Assembly (NCBI GenBank): GCA_949987705.1
Contig: OX465281.1
Location: 221,125,978 to 221,189,977 of the forward strand
Direction of reading: 5' to 3'
Length of the DNA stretch: 64,000 bases
Source: Thereva unica
Taxonomy: Eukaryota; Arthropoda; Insecta; Diptera; Therevidae
Position numbers and translations under genes: made by a program. Below the pieces are notes generated by a model. The model saw nothing but the letters and a program-made list of their open reading frames with translations. It searched no databases and was not told the origin of the DNA. Positions 51,110 through 63,407 of this stretch are shown here, in pieces. Positions within the stretch are counted from its first letter, which is position 1. Each line of letters opens with the position of its first letter.

Positions 51110-51647
51110 CACTGACATATAATAATGGACTGCTCATCTGAAATTATTCCATACAAATCGATGGCACCCAAAAGTATAGTTGTCTCACTCATCCATAGAC
51201 CCCCAAACTGACAGAAGCACTCAGAAGTAAAATCAGACTGACAGAAATAAAATCAGGTTAAATCAATTAGAAAAAAATAGACGGGTATAGTGATGTTTAT
51301 ATCTTTTGCTCTTTTCCCCATAGACCCCTGGATTTTGACATACAGATTTTGACATATGTACAGTCAGTTGCTAAAACAGGCGTTAAGAACTTAAATCAGA
51401 TACACATAAAATTTGCAAATTAATGAAAAAAAGGCAGAAAAAGGTGAAAAAGTGAAAATAGTGTTTATTAATTTTTTTAAACAAAATATTTGTGTTGTTT
51501 TAATGTTTTAAGTATGTATTTAAAAAAATGTAAATTTCAAAAGTGATTCCGGTGTTTACATGGAGTGAAAAAAGGTTTGTAGCCTATGGAACAAATTGGT
51601 GCCATGAAAAATTCCTCATGAGCAGTCCATTCTATATGTCAGTGGGT
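51110..51647. mobile_element. 538-bp MITE in the 3'UTR of Oatp copy B
   Basis: CACTGACATATAATAATGGA and GACTGCTCAT at the left end are mirrored at the right (ATGAGCAGTCCATTCTATAT, GTCAGTG); the similarity extends about 55 bp inwards to GGCACC / GGTGCC. It starts exactly where the two Oatp copies stop being alike. Confidence 0.75.
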
Positions 51648-52110
51648 CTCCCTACTGGCCTACTTCCCGAAATTTCTGATGCCATAAGCCGTTTTGGGAT
51701 GCGATTGTCCTCCATCCTGATCACGTGGCCGGTTAGTCTCAGTCTGTTGATTTTTATTAAAGTTGAGAGTTGTGGGTCGTCAAAAATTTCATACAACTCG
51801 TTGTTGTATCTTCTTCGCCATATTCCACCCTCTCTGATTGGGCCTATTATGCGAGAATTTTCCTCTCGAACCTGTTGACTCGTTCCTCTATGTCCTGGGT
51901 CATAGTCCAAGTCTCGCTATCATAACACAGTACTGGTTGTATTACTGTTTTGTAGAGTGAGAGTTTCGTTTTCCTGTGCACAAATCTTGAGTGCAGGATT
52001 TGTTTTTGGGCATAAAAGGCTCTATTAGCCAGTAGAATTCCTTCTTTTTTTTCTTTACATCTTTTCTGCCTGTGACTATAGTGCCTTCTTTTGTTGTACA
52101 TATACCGGAG
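51648..52110 (-). pseudogene. RTE-like LINE C-terminal fragment
   Basis: The minus strand encodes LANRAFYAQKQILHSRFVHR, TVIQPVLCYDSETWTM, then after a frameshift REGGIWRRRYNNELYEIF, RLTGHVIRMEDNRIPKRLM and SGSRPVGRP: the C-terminal region of RTE/BovB-like LINEs. The 3' end is lost at the MITE. Confidence 0.8.
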
Positions 52111-52515
52111 GAGGGATTGAAGCCTTTCTTGAAGAAGTTTACTTCCTTGTATGCTTTCCGTGTTTTATTTTGGCAAAGTATTCCTCTGCTCTTAGGATGT
52201 AATTTGAGGAATTGTCTCTTCTTCTTCCTGCAGATGTTTTTTGCGGTTCTTCTTGTTTCCTCGTATTTCAGTTTCTTGCTCCTCGTCAGTCTCTCTATAC
52301 ATATTTTTTATTTTTATTTCTGGCTTCTATAGCTGTTTTACATTTCTCGACGTAACAACACCCGTTTTTATATATTTTTTAGCTTTAAAAAAAAAAGCTT
52401 ATACAAAGGCTCTGTCCGTCTGTCCGTCTGAAGCCTACTTTCATCTCTGAAAGTACTGCCGCTACAGACTTGGGCCATATCTCAAAATGTAGCTCTTGGT
52501 CAAAAGACCAAAAAC
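52111..52515. other. intergenic
   Basis: No gene recognised; possibly more of the decayed LINE next to it. Confidence 0.3.
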
Positions 52516-53830
52516 CAGTGGCGGCTCCTGCCTGTAAAACTTAGTGGGGCTTGAAAAAAAATTAGTTATTAATATAATTATTTTTATATAGGTTTCCACT
52601 CTATCTTACAGGCCAACTGCACTAAACATTCCAATTGGATTTTCTGTGTATTTTACATGTATTTGTTCACATTAAAATTACTTAAATGAACGCTCCTTTG
52701 ATTTAAAAATTTTTTATATTGGTATAATTTTATCTAAATTTTGTTTGAATTTAGCTCTTCAAAATTGACCAATCTATTTCTTATCTGAAATTTTTGTACC
52801 TGCGTAAGATGGAAATAAACTGAATCACTCGTGTTTACTAAAACGAAGCATGCAAGTAGAATAACATTCAGATTAGAGGTACTGCATTCAGAGCGTTAAC
52901 CGAAAATATGTTGTTCGTTTCCTCAAAATTAATAGCTCCATTTGTTTAAAAAAAATAAATAGGGAAAATGATTTTATAAAAAGGAACTTAGCTCTATTCA
53001 TTGTTATCAAATTTAGGCCTATCCCACTAATTTGAAGAGTATAAAGCTCAACTTCTTTGAAAAACGAATAATAAAATATTTAACAATTCAACAAATCAAT
53101 AAAATAAAAAAAAAAGAAAATGTTTTATTTCTTCGCGAACAATTAAATAACTTTTCATCTAAATTTGGAATATTTATTACATATTTATAATGCCGCTAAT
53201 GAATTCAACCGAAATTGATAAACCGTTTTAATAAACCAGTTGCTTCACTAACTGTCTCAAACTTCACCCCGGATCAATTCAAAACAATGAAGGGATTATC
53301 TTTATTTTTTTCGAATATAGACCACGTTTGTTGCAAATTTCGATTATTAATTCTTTTCGCTGAGAGCATGAAAAGAATGGTGTCGTGGCCACGAAGAGCT
53401 AAAAAATTCGAGTTAATACTAGATTATTTATATTTCGCTGTGGAACTCACGCATCCTGCATCGATCTGTGCGATAATATTAACCGTCCCGAAGGTTTAGT
53501 AATTTGAAGTATTTTTTTAAATTCGTAGCGCTTGTTTCATGTTTTTTAAATAAATCCCGAATAACATTTCTGTATAAGTCGATTCCTCTAAAGAAAATGC
53601 AACAAAAACAAAACAATACATTTTTCTCTGTACTAACCGTAAGGCATTTCCTTTTTGGAAGACCAATCCGACGAAAATTTTCTACTTTTGTAAATTGCGG
53701 TGCAAATTAATTTAAAATGAAATGGTTGATGCGGCTCTAAACGTTTAATTTCTAATTTTTCTTGTAATGACAACAAAGGAAAATTTTTCTTCAATAAATT
53801 ATCTACGTGATTCATTTGAAACAAAAACAA
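52516..53830 (-). mobile_element. second hAT relic (ZMYM1-like), one terminus visible
   Basis: A hAT-type end, CAGTGGCGGCTCCTGCC, begins at 52516. On the minus strand 53830-53633 reads LLKKNFPLLSLQEKLEIKRL, PHQPFHF and SRKFSSDWSSKKEMPYG (N-terminal TTF-type region), and beyond several breaks ALRGHDTILFMLSAKRINNR recalls the RGH motif. The opposite terminus was not found. Confidence 0.6.
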
Positions 53831-56215
53831 AAATTAAATCAATATAAATACAATCTAAGAAAAAAATATATTTATATTAAAAACTGGTATATTAATATTT
53901 AACAAATAGTTAAATCAATAATAATTTAATACCATTTATTGGCGAATAATTCAATATATATCTACCGTAACTTTGCAAGCACATATTTTTCACTTAAAAA
54001 TAAACTTCAAACATTCTGTTAAAATTCAATCCAATTTGCCTCTTTTCCAATAAGGATACCTCTTTTTACTACTTTTTACTATATTTCTAGCCAAATATTT
54101 GCTACGGGCTAAATAAAATCAGCTCTTCACGTATAATAAAACCCATAAGTGTAAAAAAGGTTTCTAAATGTTCGGCCAATTAGTATCAAATGCAAGCAAA
54201 ATTCCTTTAGAAATATAAGAAACAGAACTAAAGGAACGAGTCGACAACACTGACACGCTATGTGCGTGAGTAAACCCAACAGAGCAAGAGAATCCATACA
54301 TGCCAGTGAGAGAATGCCAATGAATCGCTCGGGGCTAATAAATTTCAGCCCCGCTTGGTAGAATAAAAGTGGATGAATCAATCGTCTCAGTCAAGAAATT
54401 TTGCATACAAAATGGTTCATATTCGGGGCTGACTCAACGATAGCCCCTGAGGACCGAGAATTACATGTAAATAGGAATGGCGTTATGATTCGGCCAGATA
54501 GAGAGAGAATTGAGAGTTTTCTTATTTATTTTATTTGCTTTTTTAATACCTTTTCTATGAAATTCCACTTCGAATTTGTTTGTGGTTTATTACCCCCCCT
54601 ACACATCCCAAAAATAAAACCTTGTCCTGCATTTTTGAAATGTTAAAGTACCATTTCCATGGGCTATAAAGGGCTAGGGAAAGTCCCTCGTCTGTGGGGC
54701 TGCGAGTTCGATCCTTCGGCTCGCGGTGCTTTTTTTTCGTCATAATAATTTTTTTTAATTTCCTTCAGGGATTTTGTTTCATATGAAACAAGTTTTTGAC
54801 ATGAATACGTCTCTAAATTTGCTTCCAGAACAAAAACCGATGATAACGAAATTATGGCATATAGTTTTTATTTGCTGCTCAAAAACTATTGTTTATATTG
54901 AATAAAGAAATATACCATGACGTGGGTGAAGAATCAAAGAATTTTATTGTTTACATTTGATTTCCTTTTTTTTAAGCTATGATGATTATATTGTAGTGTT
55001 TGTTAAATACTTTGTTAAGTTTTAGATTACGCAGTCTCACAACTTATAACCTACATAAGCCTTTAACAAAAACTTTTCAAGATTAATTATGTATATATAG
55101 CGTTGGTCAGTGTGATACTTATGAATCTCCATGGCCAAACTAGGGTGCGGTAAGCCGAATTTTTAACAATAAGACATGTATGTTTAAGTAAAATAATACA
55201 CCTAATTCTGTTGTGCAAAGTGCATCACATTAGATTTTCCTCCAATCCAAAGAAAAATGTTTAGATTCGTTTTTTATAGTGTTTACATGTGTGATGTGCT
55301 TTTTTTTTGTTTTTTTCAATTTGACACATTCGAATTATTGGCTTCGATTCCCAGATCCGGCGGGTTGGAAGTGAGTGCGGATCAATCTCCACTTAATATA
55401 TTGTCATCCAATCTGAAGTGTTATTCAACAGAAAGAATACCATGAAAAAGCGTAATTAGTGGCTAGTCTCTAGGCACAACATCCCACTAGTTTTATTTTA
55501 AGGTTATTATATTTTACACATATGCTACAGAAATAATTTGTAGTAATTTCTACTAAAAAAAACGAAATTTGTGTTTTTATCACTTTAATTACTATATTGT
55601 TGACGTTTCCTGCCAGTCGCATACGCGCTTCTGCCCGGGGAGGTTGTGTTGCTTGCGACTGCGGGGTACTGTTCAAAGGAATTTTTTTCAGCATCTTTTT
55701 TAAATTATTTTAAATTTAGAAATGAGAAATATTTCGCATAATTAAAGTAAAATTATGCTTATTATGTTGAATAAACTGCCTTTGTTGAGCAGGGGCTTTA
55801 CATGTATTTAAAAGCTCTGCTCAACACATAGAAAGATAAATTAACTTTATTCATTCGGCATGCGCGCATCCCTTCCCAAATTATTTTGTTGAGTTTTTTC
55901 TGCGTTTGTTGCTGTTTTAACTAAAAAGCGGGGAAATGACAGAACATTATTTATAAAATTTGGCAACGAGGTGCGCAGAACTGCTCAAATTTTTTGTGTC
56001 ACGGAGTTTGAAAAATTCTATACCATTCAATGGATCTGGCTATGTGTTTGTAGCCTACAGTTTCTTCGTGACATCTGTCGGTATGTCTTCAATCCTGTCC
56101 ATTTTCCCTCAACTGTATCTGCATTATTTATGTTTAGACTTGGACCTATTCTTTCTGCTAGAGTTGCCTGATATCTCTCCAATTCGGTCTGTTCTTGAAG
56201 GCGAGAAACGTTGAA
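53831..56215. other. intergenic, one short hairpin
   Basis: No gene recognised. TGTTGAGCAGGGGCTTTACA at 55783 pairs with AAAGCTCTGCTCAACA ending 55826, a 16-bp stem with one bulge and a small loop. At 54660-54730 a GAGTTCGATCC motif before a T-run looks weakly tRNA-like. Confidence 0.35.
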
Positions 56216-56219
56216 TTTC

Positions 56220-56640
56220 TTTAGTTTGTTGTTTCATTTTTCTTGATAGGACAGCCGACATCTGAATCTAGCTTTAACTAAAGTGTGAATATCTTTTCTT
56301 GGGAAGTTTGTTGAGCTGACGATCATATTTTTGCTCATTGCAAAATCGATAACACGTTGTCCGTTGTCGTTTGATGTTTCGTGGAGATTTTCCTTTCCAA
56401 TGGTCGGTCTGTGCCAGTTCTCTCTTCCAACTTTGGCGTTTAGGTCTTCTATCACCATCTAGATGTCATTGGAAAGCTCCGTGTCATATGCGTGTTCAAG
56501 CTTATAATAGAAAGTGTTCTTTGTCGTGTTCGATTTCTCCTCCGTCTACGCATGTGCGTTTATGATCGAAAGGTTGTAGAATTTCGTTCGGAGTCGTATT
56601 GAGCATAGTCGTTCACTTATTGGCTTGAATTCTATTATAT
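56220..56640 (-). pseudogene. RTE-like LINE endonuclease fragment
   Basis: The minus strand reads TKNTFYYKLEHAYDTELS, then VIEDLNAKVGRENWHRPTIG and NDNGQRVIDFAMSKNMIV: the CFDP2/RTE-type apurinic endonuclease (DFNAKVG and NDNGxR motifs). Truncated on both sides. Confidence 0.75.
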
Positions 56641-56718
56641 TCTTTATAATTGACTTGTGTATTATGAAGCCTTACGTTACGATTTTGCCCCCCTCTTCTT
56701 CTTCTTAGTATTTTTTAA

Positions 56719-57968
56719 CTTCCCAGTACAGGAAGTTATTGTAATCGGTCCGAAAATCGAAATCGAAAATTTTAACGTATTTTCATTTTTAAAGGTCCCA
56801 GGATCATTTTAAGCAAAAAATTGGGAGGAAGTATGTGTGTGTGTGCGCGCGTACGGATGTGCTCATTTTTTCCTGCACGATATCGCGCGAACCACGAAGG
56901 ATATTGATTTGCCTAAGGTGCCGTTCGAAGCGTATTAGCGACAATATAATCTGAAAAGATTTTTATAATATTCGGTCGAGCGGTTTTTTGGTTTAAATGA
57001 CATAAGTGATTTTTGTTTCTGCACGATATCGCGCGAACTATAAAAGATATCGACTTAGTTGACGTGCCGTTCGAACAGTATTAACCAAAATATGATCTGA
57101 AAAGATTTTCATAAGATTCGGTCGAACCGTTTTTTTTTGTTTAAACGACGTTTATGATTTTTGTACCTGCACGATACCGCCCAAACTAAAAACTATATCG
57201 ACTTCATTGAGGTGCCGAAAAAAGAATATTAACGAAGAAATGCTCTGAAAAAAATTTCATAATATTCGGTCGGGCCTTTTTTGTTTAAATAGAAAAACTT
57301 CGGCTAATTGTCAGAAAGACCTTAAATTGACAAGTTTTGCTAATATCTAATAAACTCGATGGAATGAAGCTCCTTCTAAACGAAGTGATCTTTTTGGGTT
57401 CTGCGGAGCGATAGCCTTCGAACAAAACATCACTTGTCAAAATCCGACAATCTTTCATTTCGTTACCCTTTACAAACAGCGCGAATTTTCAAACCTTGGA
57501 TTAGCACTTTTTGACGAGGAATTGTTTTCTACGCGTGATACCGTTTCAGAAAATTGCGGTTCATCCCGGGATTTCCGGTAATTACCGCAAAATTTGTTCT
57601 TTTTAGTCAAGTCTGACAAGTATTTAACAGTTACAGTTTTGCTAATATCTCCGGAAAGCTTTGGAATTTCCAAATGAAGTCATTCGATTCTCAGTTTGTC
57701 AATGGCACTTCAGCCCGCTCAATACGTATGTGAACACCCGCTTTAGTGCAGCGAACGAAATACGGAGGAAATGTTTGTTGGCTAACGTTCAAGAAAAACA
57801 AATTCTCTAGAAAAATCTTGTGGATTTACTACTATTATAGTTATTTGAACTAGCTTCTCTCGGGATTGCTTTGTCATCAGTTCTGATACTAGGCAATTTT
57901 CCACTAGTGCTAAACGTATAACTATCTTGTAAGAAGTCAGTTTATTCCATCTTCGTCATACTGGGAAG
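56719..57968. mobile_element. 1.25-kb element with TTAA flanks and internal tandem repeats
   Basis: CTTCCCAGTA at the left and TACTGGGAAG at the right are inverted and each is bordered by TTAA (56715-56718, 57969-57972), like a piggyBac-type duplication. Inside are about three diverged units of 146-148 bp starting at GCACGAT (56875, 57021, 57169). No transposase was seen. Confidence 0.65.
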
Positions 57969-57972
57969 TTAA

Positions 57973-60474
57973 TCGTGTGGACCGAAGGGGTCAAACCCAC
58001 ATCCCAACTAGTTTAATTTTTCTATCAACTTATTTTCACATCTACTTCTGTAACTATTATCCTGTCCTCTTTATGCCACTCACTTTGTTTATTGAAGTTT
58101 AGATTAGATTTCCTGTTAAAATAGACGGCACACTCGAAACAAAACCAATAGAAAAAAACCTTGAGTCTAAATGGGCTAAACCCAAATTATTATGTACTTA
58201 CCTCCAATTAATACATTGACTCCCCTAGAAAATTTAAGTAATTCATCCGCAACAACACTATATTGAGTGCACCCCTTTACCTCAGTACTGGGTACTTCCT
58301 TTAGCAAACAATCCTTTGTGCGGGCTCAATCAACCTTAAGATTTGGATATCGATTGAACTTAGCTACACAGAGTGCCGTTTACAATGTGTTTTGTTCGAT
58401 TACACTCTTACCTTGAACGCCTGCAATTACATTTGAAGCATGTGTTGTCGAACACCTGTTCAATTTGTGCAAAACGTCGCTTTGTGCATCCTGATTTGTG
58501 TAGTTAGTGTTGTACTCGTATCTATTCGTCTTTCTCGTAGTCAAATCTACCTTAAGTGGTCTAGAGCTTGGGATTGGTTTTCGTCAAAAATTTTATAAGA
58601 AAAAGTAATTTCATGTAACATATAAAAATATTGAAGGAAAAAATCCGTTTTTAATTGAAATTAAATGAAAACAGTTATCCTCGATCCGCGGCTGTTTTAT
58701 ACTTCACCCAAAACGAATCGATTCCCACCGAAATTATACGAAATATTAATTCCATCGCATTAACTCTAGACGATAAAATTTTCCAGCAATTAATTCTGTT
58801 CGTATAATTCTTAGGCTTTTGGTTTTCTCTCTTGGCAGGACTAAAACACGTTCCTTGAAAGGAATAAAAGGGACACTGGAACGTCTTAGATGAAGCTGTT
58901 ACAGGACCACGAAAACGGGAGCGAATCGAAAAAAGTAAAAATCCCCGAAATAAATAAATTAAAGAATAGACCAAAGTATCCAGAGAGGCTGGATGCCTCT
59001 AAAGGAGGATCAGGACATAACCCCTTCGTACAATAAAATGCAAAACAAGATGTCTTAGAATTTTATGCTTCCTAAACTTTAAATCCATGTCTTAAGACTC
59101 GAAATAGAATGACCGTCACGAATCCTTTGTACTACAGCAACAACAACACCCGTAAGACAGCCAAAAGCTGAAGGAATTTGTGTACGAGAAGCGCCGCGGA
59201 GGAGGAGGAGAGCCTGTATCGCTTCACTAATTTGTTTGGTCCTTCCAATCCCTTTGCCTTTTTCCATGCTAAGAGATGCCCTCTACCACCACAGTTGCTA
59301 GCGAAATAATTGCCATAAATCGAGTGCGCGGAGTGAATAAAAATCCCCGTTCATGGAGAGTCAGCCACGTATTTACCCACTTACTTGCCACCCCCATCCC
59401 CAGAGCCGGGGAGTTTTTATTTACTTTTTTAATGAGGACTCTTAATAAAACAGATTAAAAAGGAAACATAAAAGAGCAAATATTTCTGGTGAAGCAGTTT
59501 TAAAGTACAGCGTTTCTTGCTATTAGACTCCTTTGCAGTCTTTTAGTTTTTGTGAATATCCTGACAGCCCGATTGGTGGAATGGGGGATGGTTGCTAAAA
59601 CTTTTGCTTTGACAAAGTATCGATGACAGTCCTGGACAGAGTCAATTAGAAGGACCTTCAGAGGAAATTAGTCATCTCTTCATTAAAAATTATGCGCCTT
59701 CAATTAATATTTCCAATTAATGGAACTTTCTTTCACTTGAAGAAATATCCTTCCTCCCCACAGTTGCGAGTTCAAATGTTTCCCGCGCCCTCGATGACGA
59801 TGTCCTTTTTGCAAATCAACTATCGATAAAGTTCCGGGCAAAGTACAAAACTCGTGGACTTAAAAGTTGCCAAGAATTATTGAGAATTGGGGGTGCACAG
59901 TACTTTCAGCTTTGTACATCCACAGGACCTTCTCACAGGAAAGGTAACGCGCTCCTGCCGCCTGCCCATAACGTATCATAAATTTCAGTAAATGGGGAAT
60001 ATGGGGCCAGCTCCGCGGACTAATAGCACACGTCCTGCGGGAATAAATTGCACCTAAATCTAAATTAGAACCAAATCCAATCATCGACGGCGCTTCATTT
60101 ACTTCGCTAATTTTTCAAGTCCTTAAGCGAATACGTGATGGGAATTTTTTTAGTGCGTCCGTGTTGAATGCGAAAGACGAAGAACTAGGAAAAATCCCAA
60201 CCTATTTCGGGATAAGGAACGTGGAAAGAAGCTCCTTTTAAGGGAAATTGAGTTTGTAATTGGGCTAAATTCACTTTTGTTCTGGTTGAAATGTTAAACG
60301 GTTTTTTGGTTTAATTAATGCTCTTCAGTTGGTGTAATTTTGTGAATGATTTTAGAATTTTTATTTGTTTATTAAAACAACTTCTTCGTTGTGCAGATTT
60401 CAACACAATGGCGGAGTTAACTTTACTTTTAAACGTTTTTGGTAAGTAAAGTTTGATTAAGGTAAGTAAAGTAA
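57973..60474. other. intergenic
   Basis: No gene recognised. A 99-codon minus-strand frame (58675-58974) has no known motif. The direct repeat GGTAAGTAAAG occurs twice at 60440-60471 next to the LINE start. Confidence 0.4.
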
Positions 60475-62262
60475 GTAAACTCCTAAATGCAACCTCCGGT
60501 AGCAAAAACTTCTGGTCCTTGGTAAGTTCCATCAAGAAGAATTTCACTACAACTTCAACCCCTTCCTTTATTCACAATGAGAAGGTAATAGCAGACACCA
60601 AATCCAAGGCCAATTTATTAGCATCTATGTTCGCTTCGAATTCTTCTTTACCCGAAACTGATGTGCTACCCCCTGTTTCCGAGCGTAACGCCCATTCAAT
60701 GGACAGGGTTTTTTTCAGGACTCGCGAGGTGTACAGGTGCCCCAAAGAGCTCGATGCCAACAAATCCACTGGACCCGATAATATACCCCCTATCGTCTTA
60801 AAACAATGCGCCTCACCTTTGGCTAAACCTCTGCGCAAATTATTTTCCCTGTCATATTTCTCCGGAGTTTATCCCGACTCTTGGAAACTTGCCCATGTTC
60901 AGCCAATACCGAAAAAAGGTGACTCCAGCAACCCCTCTAACTACCGCCCAATAGCAATTACTTCTATTCTCTCCAAAACCATGGAGACGATAATCAACAA
61001 AAAGCTTATGGAATATCTAGAATCCAATCTACTCATAAACGACAGACAGTATGGCTTCCGACAAAAAAGATCCACTGGCGATCTTTTAGTCTGTCTTACA
61101 GAACACCTCAGCCGTAGTCTGCATGGATCCGGTGAGTCTAGTCTGGTTGCTCTGGATATCTCCAAGGCTTTCGATAGAGTTTGGCACTCAGCCCTGTTAG
61201 CTAAACTCAAAGCTATTGGAGTTGACTCACTTCTACAGAAGTGGATTGAGAGTTTCCTTTCTGGCCGTTCAATCAAAGTGGTATTGGATGGCGTCAAATC
61301 CGTATCCCACCCGATCACTGCGGGGGTACCCCAGGGGTCAATTTTATCACCGGCCCTATTTCTCATATTTATAAATGACCTTCTTTCAATCCCCTCCAAC
61401 CCACTTCTCAGCTTCGCTGACGACGGTACTCTACGTTACTCGTACAGCTTCGATACAAGACAGACTCATGCCAGATCCTGTCTTGATGATCGCGAACTAA
61501 TGTTCAACTCTATTAATAACGACATTGAACTCATTATAGAGTGGGGAAAGAAGAATCGTGTTGAATTCAACTCCGACAAAACCAAGTACTGTCTTATCTC
61601 CAAAAAGAAGCTCAACACCTCTCCACCCTTGAGAGTGGATGGAGTTCAACTAATGGCCGACCCATCCTTACACATCTTAGGCGTGACATTAGCCAAAGAC
61701 TTGTGATGGAATGACCACATATTCCAAATCGCAAAACAAGCATCCCAGTGCCTGGGATTTCTTAAGAGGTGCAAGTTCCTCCTCCAGCCATCGGCCCGTG
61801 CTGTTATTTATAAATCCTACATTCGGCCTCTTCTCGAATATAACTCCCTCGTTTGGGGCGGCGCCCCAATAACCACCTTGGCAAAAAAGGGCGCTCAAGT
61901 TAATTGATGACGACACCGCCTGCTCCACCATCGACCCCTTGAGCCACCGTAGGAATGTAGCAGCACTGACAAAATTTTATCGCTACTATCATAGTGACTG
62001 TTCCTCCGAGTTAAACGCTCTCCTGCCTCCACGGCAATCTTATACCCGCAACACCAGATTAGCCCTCTCGTCTCATTCCCTTCACCTGAAACTACCCCTT
62101 TCACGCACTCAACAAGACATGAATTCGTTTGTTAATAGAACAACTCGACTGTGGAATAACCTCTCGCAGTCAGTATTTCCGAACTCCTACAACATCCAAG
62201 AGTTCAAACGCAGGGTTCATCACCACCTTCTTCAATACCCCCCCGTACCTTTTAATCCTTAA
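60475..62262 (+). pseudogene. LINE-alpha reverse transcriptase, disrupted
   Basis: The frame is open to 61706 with [32 protein letters not shown] and SFADDGTLRYSY. It then meets TGA (LAKDL-stop, where copy 1 has SNDMQW), a deletion near 61880 shifts the frame, and the C-terminal part resumes at 61939-62262 (NRTTRLWNNLSQSVFP). Confidence 0.88.
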
Positions 62263-62402
62263 CCTATACCCCCCCCCCCCCCTCATCCCTCCACCGTACT
62301 AAGCTTACTGCTAGACATTGCACCATGACGTGACAAATGACATGACGGACTAGTAGTACAAAGGGTGACTCCTAAGCTTAGCACTGCCACATAAAAAAAA
62401 AA
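60475..62402 (+). mobile_element. LINE-alpha copy 2, 5'-truncated
   Basis: It starts slightly further upstream than copy 1 (SKLLNATSGSKNFWSLVSSI), spans the reverse transcriptase and ends with the shared GACTAGTAGTACAAAGGGTG 3' motif and an A-tract. A C-rich run lies at 62270-62283. Confidence 0.87.
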
Positions 62403-62624
62403 GGTTTGGTAGGTCAGCACCAGATGTGGCAACTTTTTCTGACCTTAAATGAAAATGGTACTTGCGTTGGTAGTTTCGAATTGTTGTTGACATTATGTCT
62501 TTTAACAATAACTGGTGAAACTTTATGCCATTCTCTCAAAGTCAACCTTGCATCGTTTTGGTAAGTCTGGTTTGGTTTCCTTAGATGTAAGTAAAGTATT
62601 GCACTGAGTTCTGTTACTTTAACT

Positions 62625-62870
62625 CCAAGCCATTGGTATTGACTCAGTTCTATAGAACATTCGATATGCAATGCTGGATGGCGTCAAATCCAAACTTCAC
62701 TCCATCTCTACCGACACCACTAATAGATCTATTCTGTCACCTGCTCTATTTCTAATCTTTAGAATTGACTCATTCACAATCTCATCCGAACTATTCCACA
62801 CCTTTGGTGAAGATGGAACCTTACGTTATTCTCACCCTGCCTTCCATACAAGAAAAGGCCGTGTCAGAAC
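62625..62870 (+). mobile_element. LINE-alpha fragment, degenerate fourth copy
   Basis: LDGVKSKLHSIS, RSILSPALFLIF and FGEDGTLRYS correspond to the PQGS-to-FADD stretch of LINE-alpha with the catalytic motif altered (FADD to FGED). It is dead and cut by the neighbouring LINE-beta piece. Confidence 0.7.
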
Positions 62871-63400
62871 CTGACTTATGTCAGACATTATTCGAGAGAG
62901 AGTGCTATTCAGGTCAGAAATACAAGAACCAATTTGGCAAGAAGGGCAAGAGGTATACAGTTGGAGATCATCAGCATACAGATGAAAGGAACAGTGGCCG
63001 ATAGTAAAGGGTAAATCATTGTTATTTAATGAAAATAGTAGGGGACCAAGAATTGAACCTTGCGGAACACCAGAGGGCACCTGTAAAAGAGAGGAGATAA
63101 CATTGTTATGACGAACACATTGAAAACGGTTAGATAGCAAAGAGGCCGTGTAGCAGAAGAAGAGAAATGATAGCGCTGATTTAGTTTGGAAAGTAGGATC
63201 GCGTGCACCACCGAGTCGAAGGCTTTCGAGAAATCAAGAAGCACTAATATTGCAACGTCGCCTTTATCAAGCGTAGAACGAATGTCAGTTGTTACTTTTA
63301 GTATAGCGGTTTGACAACTATCAGAAACCAGATTGATATTTCGAAATAAAGATATTAGATTCAAGGTAGCGCAGGACTTGGATGTAAAGAATTTTCTCAA
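62855..63400 (-). mobile_element. LINE-beta reverse transcriptase fragment
   Basis: The minus strand encodes [38 protein letters not shown] and [15 protein letters not shown], closely like the element at 44419-46990. Both ends are lost. Confidence 0.82.
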
Positions 63401-63407
63401 AGGCTAA

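Noticed and set aside
54655..54735. tRNA-like sequence with GAGTTCGATCC and a T-run
   Set aside because: T arm and acceptor do not pair convincingly and no anticodon arm of normal size can be drawn.
58675..58974. 99-codon minus-strand ORF
   Set aside because: Composition and lack of motif suggest a chance frame.
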